From Siphonobacter sp. SORGH_AS_0500 (GTDB lineage: Bacteria; Bacteroidota; Bacteroidia; Cytophagales; Spirosomataceae): a stretch of DNA of 64,000 bases. Of this stretch, positions 9,602 to 18,548 are shown piece after piece (within the stretch, counting starts at the first letter, position 1; each line of letters begins with the position of its first letter). Location: contig NZ_NHPP01000001.1 of NCBI RefSeq assembly GCF_002838835.1, positions 1 through 64,000 of the forward strand. The letters run 5' to 3'. The position numbers were made by a program, and so were the translations under genes. The notes beneath the pieces are model-generated. The model searched no databases. It was not told the DNA's origin and saw only the letters and a program-made list of their open reading frames with translations.

Positions 9602-10465
9602 ATGTTACCGCCACTAAAAACATTGAGTAAATCTTACTCATTCACCGCCACTATTGCCCTTATACTGCTTGTTGCATCCTGTGGACGCAAGACCGTAGTT
9701 AACCCATCTAAGCCCTCATCCAAGCTTTCCACGCAGGCGATTCTGGGTTATCCATCACTCACTACCGGCAACGCCTCAGCCGACGGTTCGGAGTATCTGT
9801 TAGTCAAGCCTCAATACGTGCTTTCCTATCAGCCGCTGAAGGGTATTGCCCGCTGGGTTGGCTGGCATCTTCAAACCAGTGATTTAGGTTCTGCGGATCG
9901 TCAGGATGATTTCAGGCCCGATGAGGACTTACCGCGTAACTTTACGATGATCAAACCTACAGACTATACCAATAGTGGGTTTGACCGGGGGCATTTGTGT
10001 CCCTCGGGCGACCGTACGGCGACGGCAAGTGATAACTCCGCTACGTTTGTCATGAGCAATATGATTCCGCAGGCTCCCAGCCTGAACCGGGGCATCTGGA
10101 GCGATTTAGAGGACTATTGTCGGACGAAAGTGAAACGTGGCTCTGAAGCGTATATCTATGCCGGTGGATACGGAGAAGGAGGTAAAGGATCGAACGGCTC
10201 AGCAAATACTATTGCTAGTGGAAAAGTGAGTGTACCGAACCGTTGTTGGAAAGTGATCCTGATTATGCCGCAGGGCGATAATGATGTTTCCAGAGTGAGC
10301 ACTGAGAAAGTGGAAGTAATTGCGGTGAACATGCCTAACTCCCAGGACGTAGCCGGGACAAGCTGGCGGAAATGGCAGGTAACGGTACGTGAACTAGAGC
10401 GAACGACAGGCCTGGATTTCTTTTCGGAGCTTCCACAGTCTGTTCAGGATAAGATTGAGAATTAA
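9602..10465 (+). CDS. DNA/RNA non-specific endonuclease, lipoprotein (NUC1 family)
   Basis: A 287-residue exported nuclease. An N-terminal hydrophobic segment ends in the lipobox-like LLVASC, so it is probably lipid-anchored. The beta-beta-alpha metal nuclease core has GFDRGHLCPSGDR, with the general-base His131 of the DRGH motif, and a downstream NMIPQAPSLNRGIWSDLE containing the Asn expected to bind Mg2+. Family enzymes cleave single- and double-stranded DNA and RNA outside the cytoplasm, giving nutrients or defence. ATG 9602 places the signal segment about 13 residues in. A decayed paralogue lies at 14731-15359. The next gene begins 22 bp downstream and may be co-transcribed. Confidence 0.92.
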   Translation: MLPPLKTLSKSYSFTATIALILLVASCGRKTVVNPSKPSSKLSTQAILGYPSLTTGNASADGSEYLLVKPQYVLSYQPLKGIARWVGWHLQTSDLGSADRQDDFRPDEDLPRNFTMIKPTDYTNSGFDRGHLCPSGDRTATASDNSATFVMSNMIPQAPSLNRGIWSDLEDYCRTKVKRGSEAYIYAGGYGEGGKGSNGSANTIASGKVSVPNRCWKVILIMPQGDNDVSRVSTEKVEVIAVNMPNSQDVAGTSWRKWQVTVRELERTTGLDFFSELPQSVQDKIEN

Positions 10466-10487
10466 CCCCTTTTATAACCTAACCTGT

Positions 10488-11177
10488 ATGAAGAAAGTAT
10501 CACTTGTGTTAATGGCCTCCGTTTTACTGTTTTTCTGGTCATGTAGCAAAGACCGAGAAGAAATGATTTCGTTTCCTCACTATATGGTAACGGATTATTT
10601 TAAAGTAAAAACACCAATCAGACTTTTTACGGACGGCAAAGAAATTACCGATCAGGCAATTATTAATACTTTCATAGAGGATTCGACCTATACGGGATTT
10701 GGGAAGTATACAAAACATAGCAGCTATTTTGAGAATGATAAAATAAAAATTACGAAGGATACACTTATCACCTTCACCCACCAGGATTCAGTCGTAATTG
10801 GTACGTTTGATGCCCGTACAAATCCTAAGCGTTCTGTTATTAAGAAAGGGAATGAGTTTGTCATCATTAGCCCAAGTCACACTATTCAGTCACAAACCTC
10901 TCCAATAAATGAGATTTTAAAGCACAAATTCATTATTGATAATGTAACCTATATGCCTATACATGGTTCATTATATTTAATTAGAGAGGTTTATTCAGCA
11001 TATGGAGACTACAATCAAATGGAAATGCCTAGAATAAACTATTTATATAAAAGAAAAGGAGGATGGGGTAATGCTTTAAGCAGATTAAATGAATTTGACG
11101 AAGCCTATATAGCTAAAGTAGCGAAGGGGGATACTCTTGCAGTGCAAGAATATAGGATAGGCTTGAAAGCTAAATAA
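10488..11177 (+). CDS. lipoprotein of unknown function
   Basis: From ATG 10488 the protein opens MKKVSLVLMASVLLFFWSC, a clear lipoprotein signal with Cys near residue 19. This fixes the start; the frame also runs back to TTG 10455, overlapping the nuclease stop, which is unlikely. The mature part of about 210 residues is rich in Lys, Thr and Tyr, appears beta-rich, and matches no family I recognise. It is AT-richer than the nuclease gene 22 bp upstream. Co-transcription with the nuclease is possible, and the pair ends at the hairpin at 11213-11240. Confidence 0.75.
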   Translation: MKKVSLVLMASVLLFFWSCSKDREEMISFPHYMVTDYFKVKTPIRLFTDGKEITDQAIINTFIEDSTYTGFGKYTKHSSYFENDKIKITKDTLITFTHQDSVVIGTFDARTNPKRSVIKKGNEFVIISPSHTIQSQTSPINEILKHKFIIDNVTYMPIHGSLYLIREVYSAYGDYNQMEMPRINYLYKRKGGWGNALSRLNEFDEAYIAKVAKGDTLAVQEYRIGLKAK

Positions 11178-11212
11178 GGTCAAATGAAAACTGATTATAG
11201 GAGTTTAAATCA

Positions 11213-11240
11213 TACAAGCCCGGCAATTATCGGGCTTGTA
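11213..11240. terminator. hairpin terminator
   Basis: A perfect 10-bp inverted repeat (TACAAGCCCG at 11213-11222 with CGGGCTTGTA at 11231-11240) lies between convergent genes. It probably serves the plus-strand lipoprotein gene and may act in both directions. Confidence 0.75.
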
Positions 11241-11289
11241 TGGGTTTAGAAAAAGAACGTTGAGCCTTTTGAGATTCTAATCAAATAAG

Positions 11290-12150
11290 TTAGGGTAATC
11301 GTCGATAGGCCTCGTCTGCACCATTTGCTGCGGGGAGACGCTCGTAGCCAGTGATGGTAAGATTGCTAAAAGGTGGGAGCAGTCCACTCAGACCTGTTTG
11401 GGCCCCGGCAAAAGCCTCGGTGCGGCCCCGGTCCAGGGCATTGGATACGTTTACATCACCGCGTTGAAGAATGTTTCTACCCCGAATCATAAACATATCA
11501 CGACCCTGGGAGCGAGAATCCGCATTCGTAACATTCTGGGCAACCACCAACCCAATGCCAGGTATTCTTCGGGCTTCTAACGGGGTATTGTTTACGGTCC
11601 ATACTCCCAGATACGCTTTGGTAGAGAAAACATCGGTCACGCCTTGAAAACGGTCTTTAACGCGGTACGCCGGCGAGCCGTCATTCGCACTCACTTGCTC
11701 AAAGCTAGAGCCCAGATCATTGACGCTGAAGCCCGGAACAAACCAGCCATTTCCATCCGGCCCTGGTTCAAAGCAGCCGCTAGCCCCTTGTGCCACGGAA
11801 GTTGGACTAAAATCACCCCGTGCAATAAACTGGCCACCTCGAATGAGAAAGCGTGAACCAAATTCAGGCTCGGGTAAGATTTGTCCTACAAATTGACGGT
11901 CGCCATCTCCGGCAACAATAACCTGGAAACGGCTATTAGGTACGACGCTCCAGATACCCAAATCTTTTCCGAAGGTGAGGCTTGTGCACTGCCCACCCTG
12001 GCTAAATCTGGCACCAGACGGTTTAGAAATGGCGGGAGTAGGCGTGTCATTCTGTTCTCTGTTACAGCTAATGGGTAGCGTAAGCAGCCCTGCCAGAATC
12101 GCATAGAGTCCTTTTCGCAATGGTTGATTCGTATACATGTTTCGATTCAT
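11290..12150 (-). CDS. lipoprotein with two internally repeated domains
   Basis: A 286-residue lipoprotein. The signal ends in a lipobox near LPISC (Cys near residue 29), followed by a Thr/Pro linker. Two copies of a module of about 100 residues follow: LGIWSVVPN ... FLIRGGQFIARGDF and LGVWTVNN ... FMIRGRNILQRGDV. The family is not recognised. Start ATG 12150 gives MNRNMYTNQ; the second Met four codons on is also possible. The upstream gene on the same strand, 142 bp away, is a LuxR-type regulator. Regulation by, or co-transcription with, that regulator is plausible but unproven. The protein probably sits at the outer membrane. Confidence 0.7.
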   Translation of the reverse strand: MNRNMYTNQPLRKGLYAILAGLLTLPISCNREQNDTPTPAISKPSGARFSQGGQCTSLTFGKDLGIWSVVPNSRFQVIVAGDGDRQFVGQILPEPEFGSRFLIRGGQFIARGDFSPTSVAQGASGCFEPGPDGNGWFVPGFSVNDLGSSFEQVSANDGSPAYRVKDRFQGVTDVFSTKAYLGVWTVNNTPLEARRIPGIGLVVAQNVTNADSRSQGRDMFMIRGRNILQRGDVNVSNALDRGRTEAFAGAQTGLSGLLPPFSNLTITGYERLPAANGADEAYRRLP

Positions 12151-12292
12151 TGAGTAGTTATAAATACCCGTTCAGTGGCCATTCTTTACGGGCGATTTAT
12201 CAGATCAATCTGCTGAACAAAGGTGACTGCAACGTACTCCGAATGCAATAGGGGAAAACCATGGATTTTGTAAGCCAGGTAGGGGAAATCCT

Positions 12293-12934
12293 CTAGCCAA
12301 TGCGGTCTAGAATTTTGACAGCGATCTGTCGAAGCTTACGGGCTGATGGGAGGGATAATTTCTGAACAATGCGAAGCTTGTGGTTTTCAACTGTTTTCAC
12401 ACTGATGGAGAGCTTGCTGGCTATCTCCTGATTGGATTCCCCCCAACCAATAAGGCCTATTACTTCCCGTTCACGGGAGGTAAGTTTAGCCAGGTAATTT
12501 AACGTCTCCGAACAGTTATCCAGGGTTGTTAGGGTAATCGAGACATAGCGGAGGCCTTGCTGGAGTTGCTGTAAACAGGAACGCAAATCCTGGAGAGAAA
12601 AGCTTGTGGGTAAAAGACCACTCAAATCCAGGGAATTAAATAGCTGATGATTACCCTCCGAGGAGAGAAACACGATACACTTCGTTGCCAGTTTGGGGGT
12701 TGCCCGGATTTGCTGAAGCAGGCCAAAGGTGCATTGGTAGAGCGAAAGCTGAGGGGGTTGAATCAGCAGGAAGTCAGGGGCCAGAAAACTAACGGCCTGT
12801 TGAAGGGGCGTCGTATGGTCTTCTAAGTTAATAAGGATGTATTCATCGGCCAGGGCATCAATGATGGAGAGTTGTTCGGCTTTGAGTGCGGGTAGATGAT
12901 AGGCAATAGTTAGAGGTAAGTGACAAGCATTCAT
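12293..12934 (-). CDS. LuxR/NarL-type transcription regulator with degenerate receiver
   Basis: A 213-residue protein. The C-terminal 65 residues are a GerE/LuxR helix-turn-helix (LTSREREVIGLIGWGESNQE, then SVKTVENHKLRI). The N-terminal 125 residues have receiver-like secondary structure (LAPDFLLIQPPQLS, CIVFLSSEG), but the position where receivers carry the phospho-accepting Asp at the end of strand 3 reads as a Gln in LLIQPP. No acidic cluster is obvious near the N-terminus. It is therefore probably not controlled by ordinary phosphorylation. It is the first gene of a two-gene minus-strand set with the repeated-domain lipoprotein. No partner kinase lies nearby. Confidence 0.85.
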   Translation of the reverse strand: MNACHLPLTIAYHLPALKAEQLSIIDALADEYILINLEDHTTPLQQAVSFLAPDFLLIQPPQLSLYQCTFGLLQQIRATPKLATKCIVFLSSEGNHQLFNSLDLSGLLPTSFSLQDLRSCLQQLQQGLRYVSITLTTLDNCSETLNYLAKLTSREREVIGLIGWGESNQEIASKLSISVKTVENHKLRIVQKLSLPSARKLRQIAVKILDRIG

Positions 12935-13312
12935 TAGGGCGGGTTGGATTAGTGGTAGCCCAATTTAAGCCCTTTTTAATCTAACGCCTCTTTATACGTT
13001 AACTAATTTTCAACGATTTAGCTAACGGTAGTAATGCAGCGAAAAGTAGAAAAAATTTCTGTTATTTAGGTCACCTGAAAAACAGAAAGCCTAACGCTAT
13101 TTGGCATCCAAAGATTGATTGGTACCTAACCATATCTTTGCAAGTTACCAGCATAGGGAAACTTTCGTTAAGAATGAATAGTTAGTTTTACCTTTAATGA
13201 TTTTTACTATCATTGAGCATAAAGAATTAACCTAACTCATATGTCTAATCTCCACTATTCAGTCCTTCTGCCCGAATTTATTAATTCCACCTTAATCAAG
13301 TATTTACGTATC
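12935..13312. other. intergenic stretch, divergent promoters
   Basis: About 380 bp between the minus-strand regulator and the plus-strand remnant at 13313. It is AT-rich and has no clear repeat or RNA. Promoters for both directions should be here, but I cannot point to one with confidence. Confidence 0.4.
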
Positions 13313-13824
13313 ATGTGTAAGCTATTATTTACTCTTTTCTCTTGCCACTCTGCACCAAAGGGCAAGACATACCTGTATCACTTCTAACGTTTAAAGGTAA
13401 TTATCCAAAATTTCCGATAGATACAGTTGTTTCCTTTCCCTTCATTAATGTATTTGAGAGGACTTTAGAAGAGTATTATATAAGTGGTTTACCAACGAAT
13501 TTAATTGATAAAGAAAAATGTATTATATCTACTTGATTTACAACATTTTACAGACGATATACTTTTGAACAAAAGCGGAAATTATTGAGTAGTGTTGCTT
13601 ACGTAGTAATAGAAAGAGATCCGGTCTATTCTCCTAGTATAGTCATGGGTGTATTCGAAACAAAACTTACCCCCCTAAGTAATTCTGAAACTAGAGTGGT
13701 AATTAGTCTAAAAGAACCAGATGCTCGCTATGTGGACAACTATAACGGTTTTGAAAAACACCTCAAAGTTCAATCTACAGGAGTTTTCGAGAAAAACATT
13801 ATCCAAAGAATCACGAAAAATTGA
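13313..13824 (+). pseudogene. secreted protein gene, frameshift and internal stop
   Basis: ATG 13313 starts a signal-peptide-like stretch (MCKLLFTLF) that shifts frame near 13335-13338. One extra T in the run gives MCKLLFTLFLLPLCTKGQ, a good signal peptide that continues into DIPVSLLTFKGNYPKF. The same frame meets TGA at 13534-13536 and then stays open through YRRYTFEQKRKLLSSVAYVV to a stop at 13822-13824, so the internal stop is in frame. The family is not recognised. The frameshift could be a base error; the internal stop suggests genuine inactivation. Confidence 0.6.
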
Positions 13825-14280
13825 ACTATTTAATCTTCTTATGGCCTGATAGAATATTATACTAACAGTGTCCTTTACTCAATGCTGCATTAGTAAAAAT
13901 GGAGAAAGACGATTAGAAAGGATTATAAAAAAGCTTGCTCTGATTACCAAAGCAAGCCTAATCAGATTTAAAAGGTTAAACGACGTTTACTTCTATCGGA
14001 ATAAACTACTTTATTATAATGAGAAACAAATTTAGCTAACTAGAGAACATAAAGAGACTAATGCATGCTTGAATCCAATGGAACAAGTGCCTTTTCACTG
14101 TTACCAAGACAAAGCTAGGATGTTCTCATTATTAAAAAATAGCCTAATTCGAGTACGTGTAGGTAACTGATATTAAGGCAAATGATTGATAATTGTTAAT
14201 AAATTTTATGCCTTTGATTCTGTTACAATACACAAACAGACCCAGAGCTTAGATCAAGAAGGATTGATGTTGAAAAGAAG
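13825..14280. other. intergenic stretch with a weak hairpin
   Basis: About 455 bp, AT-rich. An imperfect hairpin at 13933-13957 (GCTTGCT with AGCAAGC) may terminate the remnant upstream. Nothing else is recognised. Confidence 0.45.
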
Positions 14281-14547
14281 TTAGCTGTCCCGCCAGCCAC
14301 TAAGCATAGAGAGCTCAATCATAAGCCAGCCAAGCCCTGCTAGAAGCGATAAAATAGCCATCCAGCGTTTACCGGGAAAAGAGACTTTCATAAACCAAAG
14401 GAACAAGCCATAGACAATCAGACAAAAACTCCCGGCTACTAAAGCGTAAAGGCTGATCCACGAAGCAAGGTGAATGCCCAGGTAAACCGTTACCACTGGC
14501 AGTAGTAATGTTACCAGTACTATTCCGTAATAGAAAGTCAGCTTCAT
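14281..14547 (-). CDS. small membrane protein, three hydrophobic segments
   Basis: An 88-residue protein starting at ATG 14547. Three hydrophobic stretches (about 5-25, 28-52 and 62-82) indicate an inner-membrane protein with short loops. No family motif is recognised. It stands alone, transcribed toward the geneless stretch on its left. Its codon use looks like that of neighbouring core-like genes, so it is probably real even though short. Confidence 0.6.
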   Translation of the reverse strand: MKLTFYYGIVLVTLLLPVVTVYLGIHLASWISLYALVAGSFCLIVYGLFLWFMKVSFPGKRWMAILSLLAGLGWLMIELSMLSGWRDS

Positions 14548-14730
14548 CTTTTAGAGGTTACTAGAGATTAATAACTAAATCCTATCAAAAGTCTTGCCAG
14601 ACATGCTAACTCATTCATTGTTTATTGTAAATCGCAAGAAGGTAGATCCTGTAAGGGCGGCTCTATTTTTGTATACGTATAGAGAAAGGGTAAGCCTACC
14701 TTTTAGATCTCAATGATTGAAATCGTGCTT

Positions 14731-15359
14731 ATGAATAGATTAAATGTTCTAAAAGGGGCCTTTATCCTATGTTTCTTCGTCACCAGTTGCCGTCTCAAGC
14801 CCATTAGACCAGATGAGTCGGATAAGGTTTTGTTTACTTAGGCTACGCTGGGTTACCCCACAACAATACGGGCTTTGATCGGGGGTAGTTGTGTCCAGTG
14901 GGGGACCGCAGTGCCAGTGAAAGTGATAACTCTACCACGTTCGTACTAACTAACATCATCCCTCAGGCTCCGGCATTAAAGCAGGGTGTATGGAAACACG
15001 TTGAAGATTATTGCCGTAGCCAAGTAAAAGCGGGCTGGGAAGCGTATCAGTATGCCGGAAGTTTTGGGGATGGCGGAAAAGGAACGATGGGCGAGGCTAC
15101 ATCCATCGCGAATGGAAAAATCAGTGTACCTCGCCGATTCTGGAAAGTAGTGTTATTAATGCCCGCTGGAGAAAACGATCTGCAGCGAATCACAAAAGAT
15201 AATGTGGAAGTATTCGCCGTGAATATGCCCAATAACCAGGATATCATTTTCCCAGACTGGAAACAATACAAGGTAAGTGTGCGGGAAATAGAAGGATTAA
15301 CCGGACTTAACTTTTTTTCTAAATTACCAACCGAACTACAGAATCAGCTAGAAAACTGA
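14731..15359 (+). pseudogene. decayed DNA/RNA non-specific endonuclease (second NUC1 copy)
   Basis: ATG 14731 begins a lipoprotein signal (ILCFFVTSC) homologous in layout to the intact nuclease at 9602. There is an in-frame TAG at 14839-14841. LGYP then joins almost directly to NNTGFDRG, so the roughly 70 residues between these points in the intact copy are missing. A second TAG at 14886-14888 occupies exactly the codon of the catalytic His in DRGH. From there the frame is open and well conserved (LCPVGDRSASESDNSTTFVL, IIPQAPALKQGVW, ... LPTELQNQLEN). A 156-residue product from TTG 14889 would lack the catalytic His. Three independent lesions mark it as a real pseudogene. Confidence 0.92.
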
Positions 15360-15506
15360 GTTAATGATTCTCGGTTTAGAACAATCTGTTGTTTGGAAAA
15401 TAACCATTGATTTAATGGAACGGGATTGTTGATACAGTAAAGACTGGACGCTTGCGTTTAAATAAGACAAGTTAAATTAGTCAAGTAATGACTTAATTGA
15501 ATTTTC

Positions 15507-15545
15507 AAAAAAGGCCTATTTCGGTTGTAGGGATAGGCCTTTTTT
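15507..15545. terminator. hairpin terminator with T run
   Basis: A perfect 13-bp inverted repeat (AAAAAAGGCCTAT at 15507-15519 with ATAGGCCTTTTTT at 15533-15545) lies about 150 bp after the nuclease remnant. It has the classic intrinsic-terminator form on the plus strand. Confidence 0.85.
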
Positions 15546-15649
15546 TGGGAGTAATAATAGCTAACTAGTTTATTTGAAAAATGTTTATAAATAGTGGAGT
15601 AAAGATTTTAAATTGCCATTGTCCGCTCCTATAAAATCTGACCGCTCTT

Positions 15650-15850
15650 ATGTATACGCTTTGGCTTTCCGTACTTTTATCAGTTACTCCGCCTAAAACA
15701 GATTCGGGTTATATTTGCTTATCTCCTAAAGCCTATGCTTTTCACAACAGGGTTTGTCATGGGCTAAGTAGGTGCACACATGGAATAAAGAAAGTAAGTA
15801 AAGCAGAGGCCATTCGCAGAAATTATGTTGCCTGTAAGATTTGTTATTAG
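15650..15850 (+). CDS. small secreted Cys-rich protein
   Basis: A 66-residue protein from ATG 15650. A short hydrophobic start (LWLSVLLSV) is followed by a compact Cys/His pattern: GYICLSPKAYAFHNRVCHGL, then SRCTHGIKKVSKAEAIRR and VACKICY. The order (YIC..S..A..FH...C.GL..C...I..V...EA...Y..C..C) is one I have seen in small Bacteroidota proteins of unknown function, and may form a metal-binding or disulfide-bonded knuckle. It stands alone after a terminator, with a long geneless region downstream. Confidence 0.65.
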   Translation: MYTLWLSVLLSVTPPKTDSGYICLSPKAYAFHNRVCHGLSRCTHGIKKVSKAEAIRRNYVACKICY

Positions 15851-17417
15851 TGAGTAGAATGTTTTGAAGATGATCAGTAAAACTATTACTTGAGTGTTAG
15901 AGTCAGGAATGGCAATTGTTTGGCCAGATACTCTTGAGTAGCTACGTTAGCAAGCTAAATGAATAGTTGTAAATTTTCTGAAAATCAGATAATTGTATCA
16001 TAATGGGTACCCATGTGCTCATTTGGAATAACAGGATGAGCATTGCAGGTGATGGGTTTGCTTCAATGAGCTAGTAACGAAAAATTACAGAAAAGAGGGA
16101 AGCCATACAATCAATTCTTGTGGGCTTAGACTAGTTGTAAAGCCCAGCCCATCATCTATTAAAGATTAAACTTCTTATTTTTCTACACATTCCTGCCGCT
16201 CCTGGGAATAATTTACACCCTATTAACTCTTAACGATTGCTGAGTGACCTTTTCTAATACTATTAAGAAAAATTATAAATTAGGTGCCTGATTTCAGAAT
16301 GAAGCCTGCCGAAACTAGTATTTCTATTTATTAGACACTATTCGCTATTTTAAATTTTTTCATAATACAGTTTGATAGTACTCACAGCTACGAAATACAA
16401 AACATAAATGGACTCTTAAGTAATCAAAAATGCAGTTAATTACGAAGTATTATGGGTTAATAAAATACATAGAGTAGGGCTATAAGTATTTGTCTGATTG
16501 ATGTGCCTAAGTATAACTAGCTGAAATAGGTAAGTATATTTTTACAACTACTGAAATAAATTTTATTTATAATTCAAATATTTTTTATTTGTAAGTAACT
16601 TTGAATAGTTAGTAATTAAAAACAAAAATTCCAGACATAATGTACGTCTGGAATTAAATAATCCGCTAATAAATAAGGAAGTCTCTTTACTTCAGTAGTT
16701 AGAGACAGTATCTTAAAATCCTTATCTGATCACAGATAAGGATTTTTTGTAATTGTACTTAAGTTTTTGTGCGTACTAATGCAGATGAAAAATAAGTTTT
16801 TACACTTATATAAAATAGTGTAATCGACATATGGTATGTGATACGTAGGCTATTTCATCTAGTTACAATGAACAATTAAGCACTAAATATAGATGGTTTT
16901 AATTATATTGGCATAAGGCAATACTTGAAAAATATTATTAGCTCTCTGAGACCCGTAGCATTTATAGCCATGGGCTCTTCATGCGAATTATGGCTTGTGA
17001 AACCTTCATCGATTGAAAATCAGTAGGAATTCCTTCGCTTCGCTGTGAAAGACAAATTGGGGTGTAAACTAATGCCCATCACTGTTTTATTAAACGTAGA
17101 GGAAGCCTACTTACAGTATCCCGATGTATATAAAATGTCATTCTTAGACAGGCTCTGAAGAGGTACGAAGTGCGGATGGTTTTAGCCTGCTCCCTGCATT
17201 ATAGCTATTTAATCCTGAACGTATGGGTAACGTTAAGATTCGGAGTAAAATGATTAATCAGTTTCGAATAGAAGTACAATAAATGTAGTGAAGTAGTAAA
17301 CAACTCCATACCAGGAGGGGTTATAAATGATATATTCTGGCATTTTGGTCAGCTGTTGAGAGTGAATTGTAAGTTCGCATATCAACAGATTTCTTGCTCA
17401 CCAACCCAATCTATCAG
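15851..17417. other. long AT-rich geneless stretch
   Basis: About 1.57 kb with no convincing protein gene on either strand. It contains the compact hairpin cluster at 16627-16746, listed separately. Around 17030-17060 a short GC-richer segment (CCTTCGCTTCGCTGTGAAAGAC) resembles the end of the dispersed repeats at 53.0 and 61.9 kb. A frame near 17071-17157 (EEAYLQYPDVYKM) could be a gene scrap. Base composition suggests old non-coding or eroded sequence. Confidence 0.55.
16627..16746 (+). ncRNA. candidate structured small RNA with terminator
   Basis: Three consecutive inverted repeats fall within 120 bp of otherwise unstructured AT-rich DNA. AATTCCAGAC/GTCTGGAATT lies at 16627-16636/16646-16655, GTCTCT/AGAGAC at 16681-16686/16701-16706, and a strong stem AAAATCCTTATCTG/CAGATAAGGATTTT at 16715-16728/16733-16746, with a 4-nt loop and a T run. 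The last is an intrinsic terminator with no gene upstream for about 860 bp, which suggests it ends a non-coding transcript. No known RNA family is recognised. Confidence 0.35.
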
Positions 17418-18385
17418 ATGATTGCTACACTAAAACTTCTACTTATTCAACAATCTTTATTTGGGGCACCTAAGATTCCACTGGACAATCTTGCTGAACT
17501 GGAAAAAGCAGCTCCGAACCTAATTCTCTGGGCGGTACCCGTGATGATTTTCTTTACGGCACTGGAAATGGTCATCTCGTATTTTCAGGAGAACCCGTAC
17601 TACGAAAAACACGAAACCATCGGATCGATACTGACGGGGCTGGGTTCGCTGGTAGTCGGAGCGACGCTGAAATTCAGTCTTTTGTTTGCCGTCGTATGGA
17701 TTTACAACCAGTTACCTTGGCGGATGTCGCTCAACTGGTGGACGTTTATTCCCTGTTACGTAATCTTTGATTTGTGCAGTTACTGGGCTCACCGCATCTC
17801 CCATGAACAACGCTTTTGGTGGGCTACGCACGTGGTGCATCATTCTGGCGAACGCTATAACCTGAGCGTTTCTTTCCGACTGAGCTGGATTCAGAACCTG
17901 AAGACCATTTTCTTTTTGCCCGTAGCCCTGTTGGGTTTCCATCCCATCATTTTTTTACAACGAACCAGATTGCCGTTTTATTCCAGTTTTGGGTGCATAC
18001 AGAGTACATTCGCAAAATGCCGCGTTGGGTAGAATACATCTTTGCAACGCCGTCTAATCACCGGGTGCATCATGGTTCTCAGCCCAAGTATATTGATAAA
18101 AACTTTGGGGCAACGTTTATTTTCTGGGACCGGATTTTCGGAACCTACCAGCATGAAGACGAACCTCCGGTATACGGCATCACTACCAATATTAGCCAGA
18201 AAGCAAATCCCTTAATGATCAATTTTCACGAAGTAAACGACATCATTGCCGACGTGAAAAAAGCCAGGGGTTTACGGAAAAAACTCTTCTATATTTTCGG
18301 AAGCCCCATCGCTATTGATATGGAGAAAAAACGGAAAGCCGCTGAAATCAGTGTAAGTCCTGAGATTAATCAGGAAAGAGCTTAA
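17418..18385 (+). pseudogene. sterol desaturase/fatty acid hydroxylase family protein (one frameshift)
   Basis: Two frames make one membrane di-iron enzyme of about 322 residues. ATG 17418 (MIATLKLLL) is preferred over TTG 17394. Several membrane helices precede the His motifs HRISH (125-129) and HVVHH (138-142), and after the shift NHRVHHG supplies the third. This is the full eight-His set of the family, which hydroxylates or desaturates lipid C-H bonds using O2. The frames join if the T run at 17950-17956 has eight instead of seven bases, giving FFTTNQIAVLFQFWVHTEYI. Everything else is intact, so the shift may be a base-calling error. Confidence 0.88.
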
Positions 18386-18408
18386 TTTCTAGATAGAAAT
18401 AATTCAAG

Positions 18409-18438
18409 AATCCCTAAACGAAAGATCGTTTGGGGATT
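18409..18438 (+). terminator. hairpin terminator
   Basis: A 12-bp stem (AATCCCTAAACG at 18409-18420 with CGTTTGGGGATT at 18427-18438, one G-U pair) is followed by a T-rich tract. It lies 24 bp after the hydroxylase stop. Confidence 0.8.
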
Positions 18439-18548
18439 TTTCGTTTTAGACCATTTTCATCTCAGAAAACGTGCATTGTGGCACAGAATCACACATGCTG
18501 TGCTCAAATTGCGTATCTTGCCTGTCGTCTCAAACTAATACACCCATT

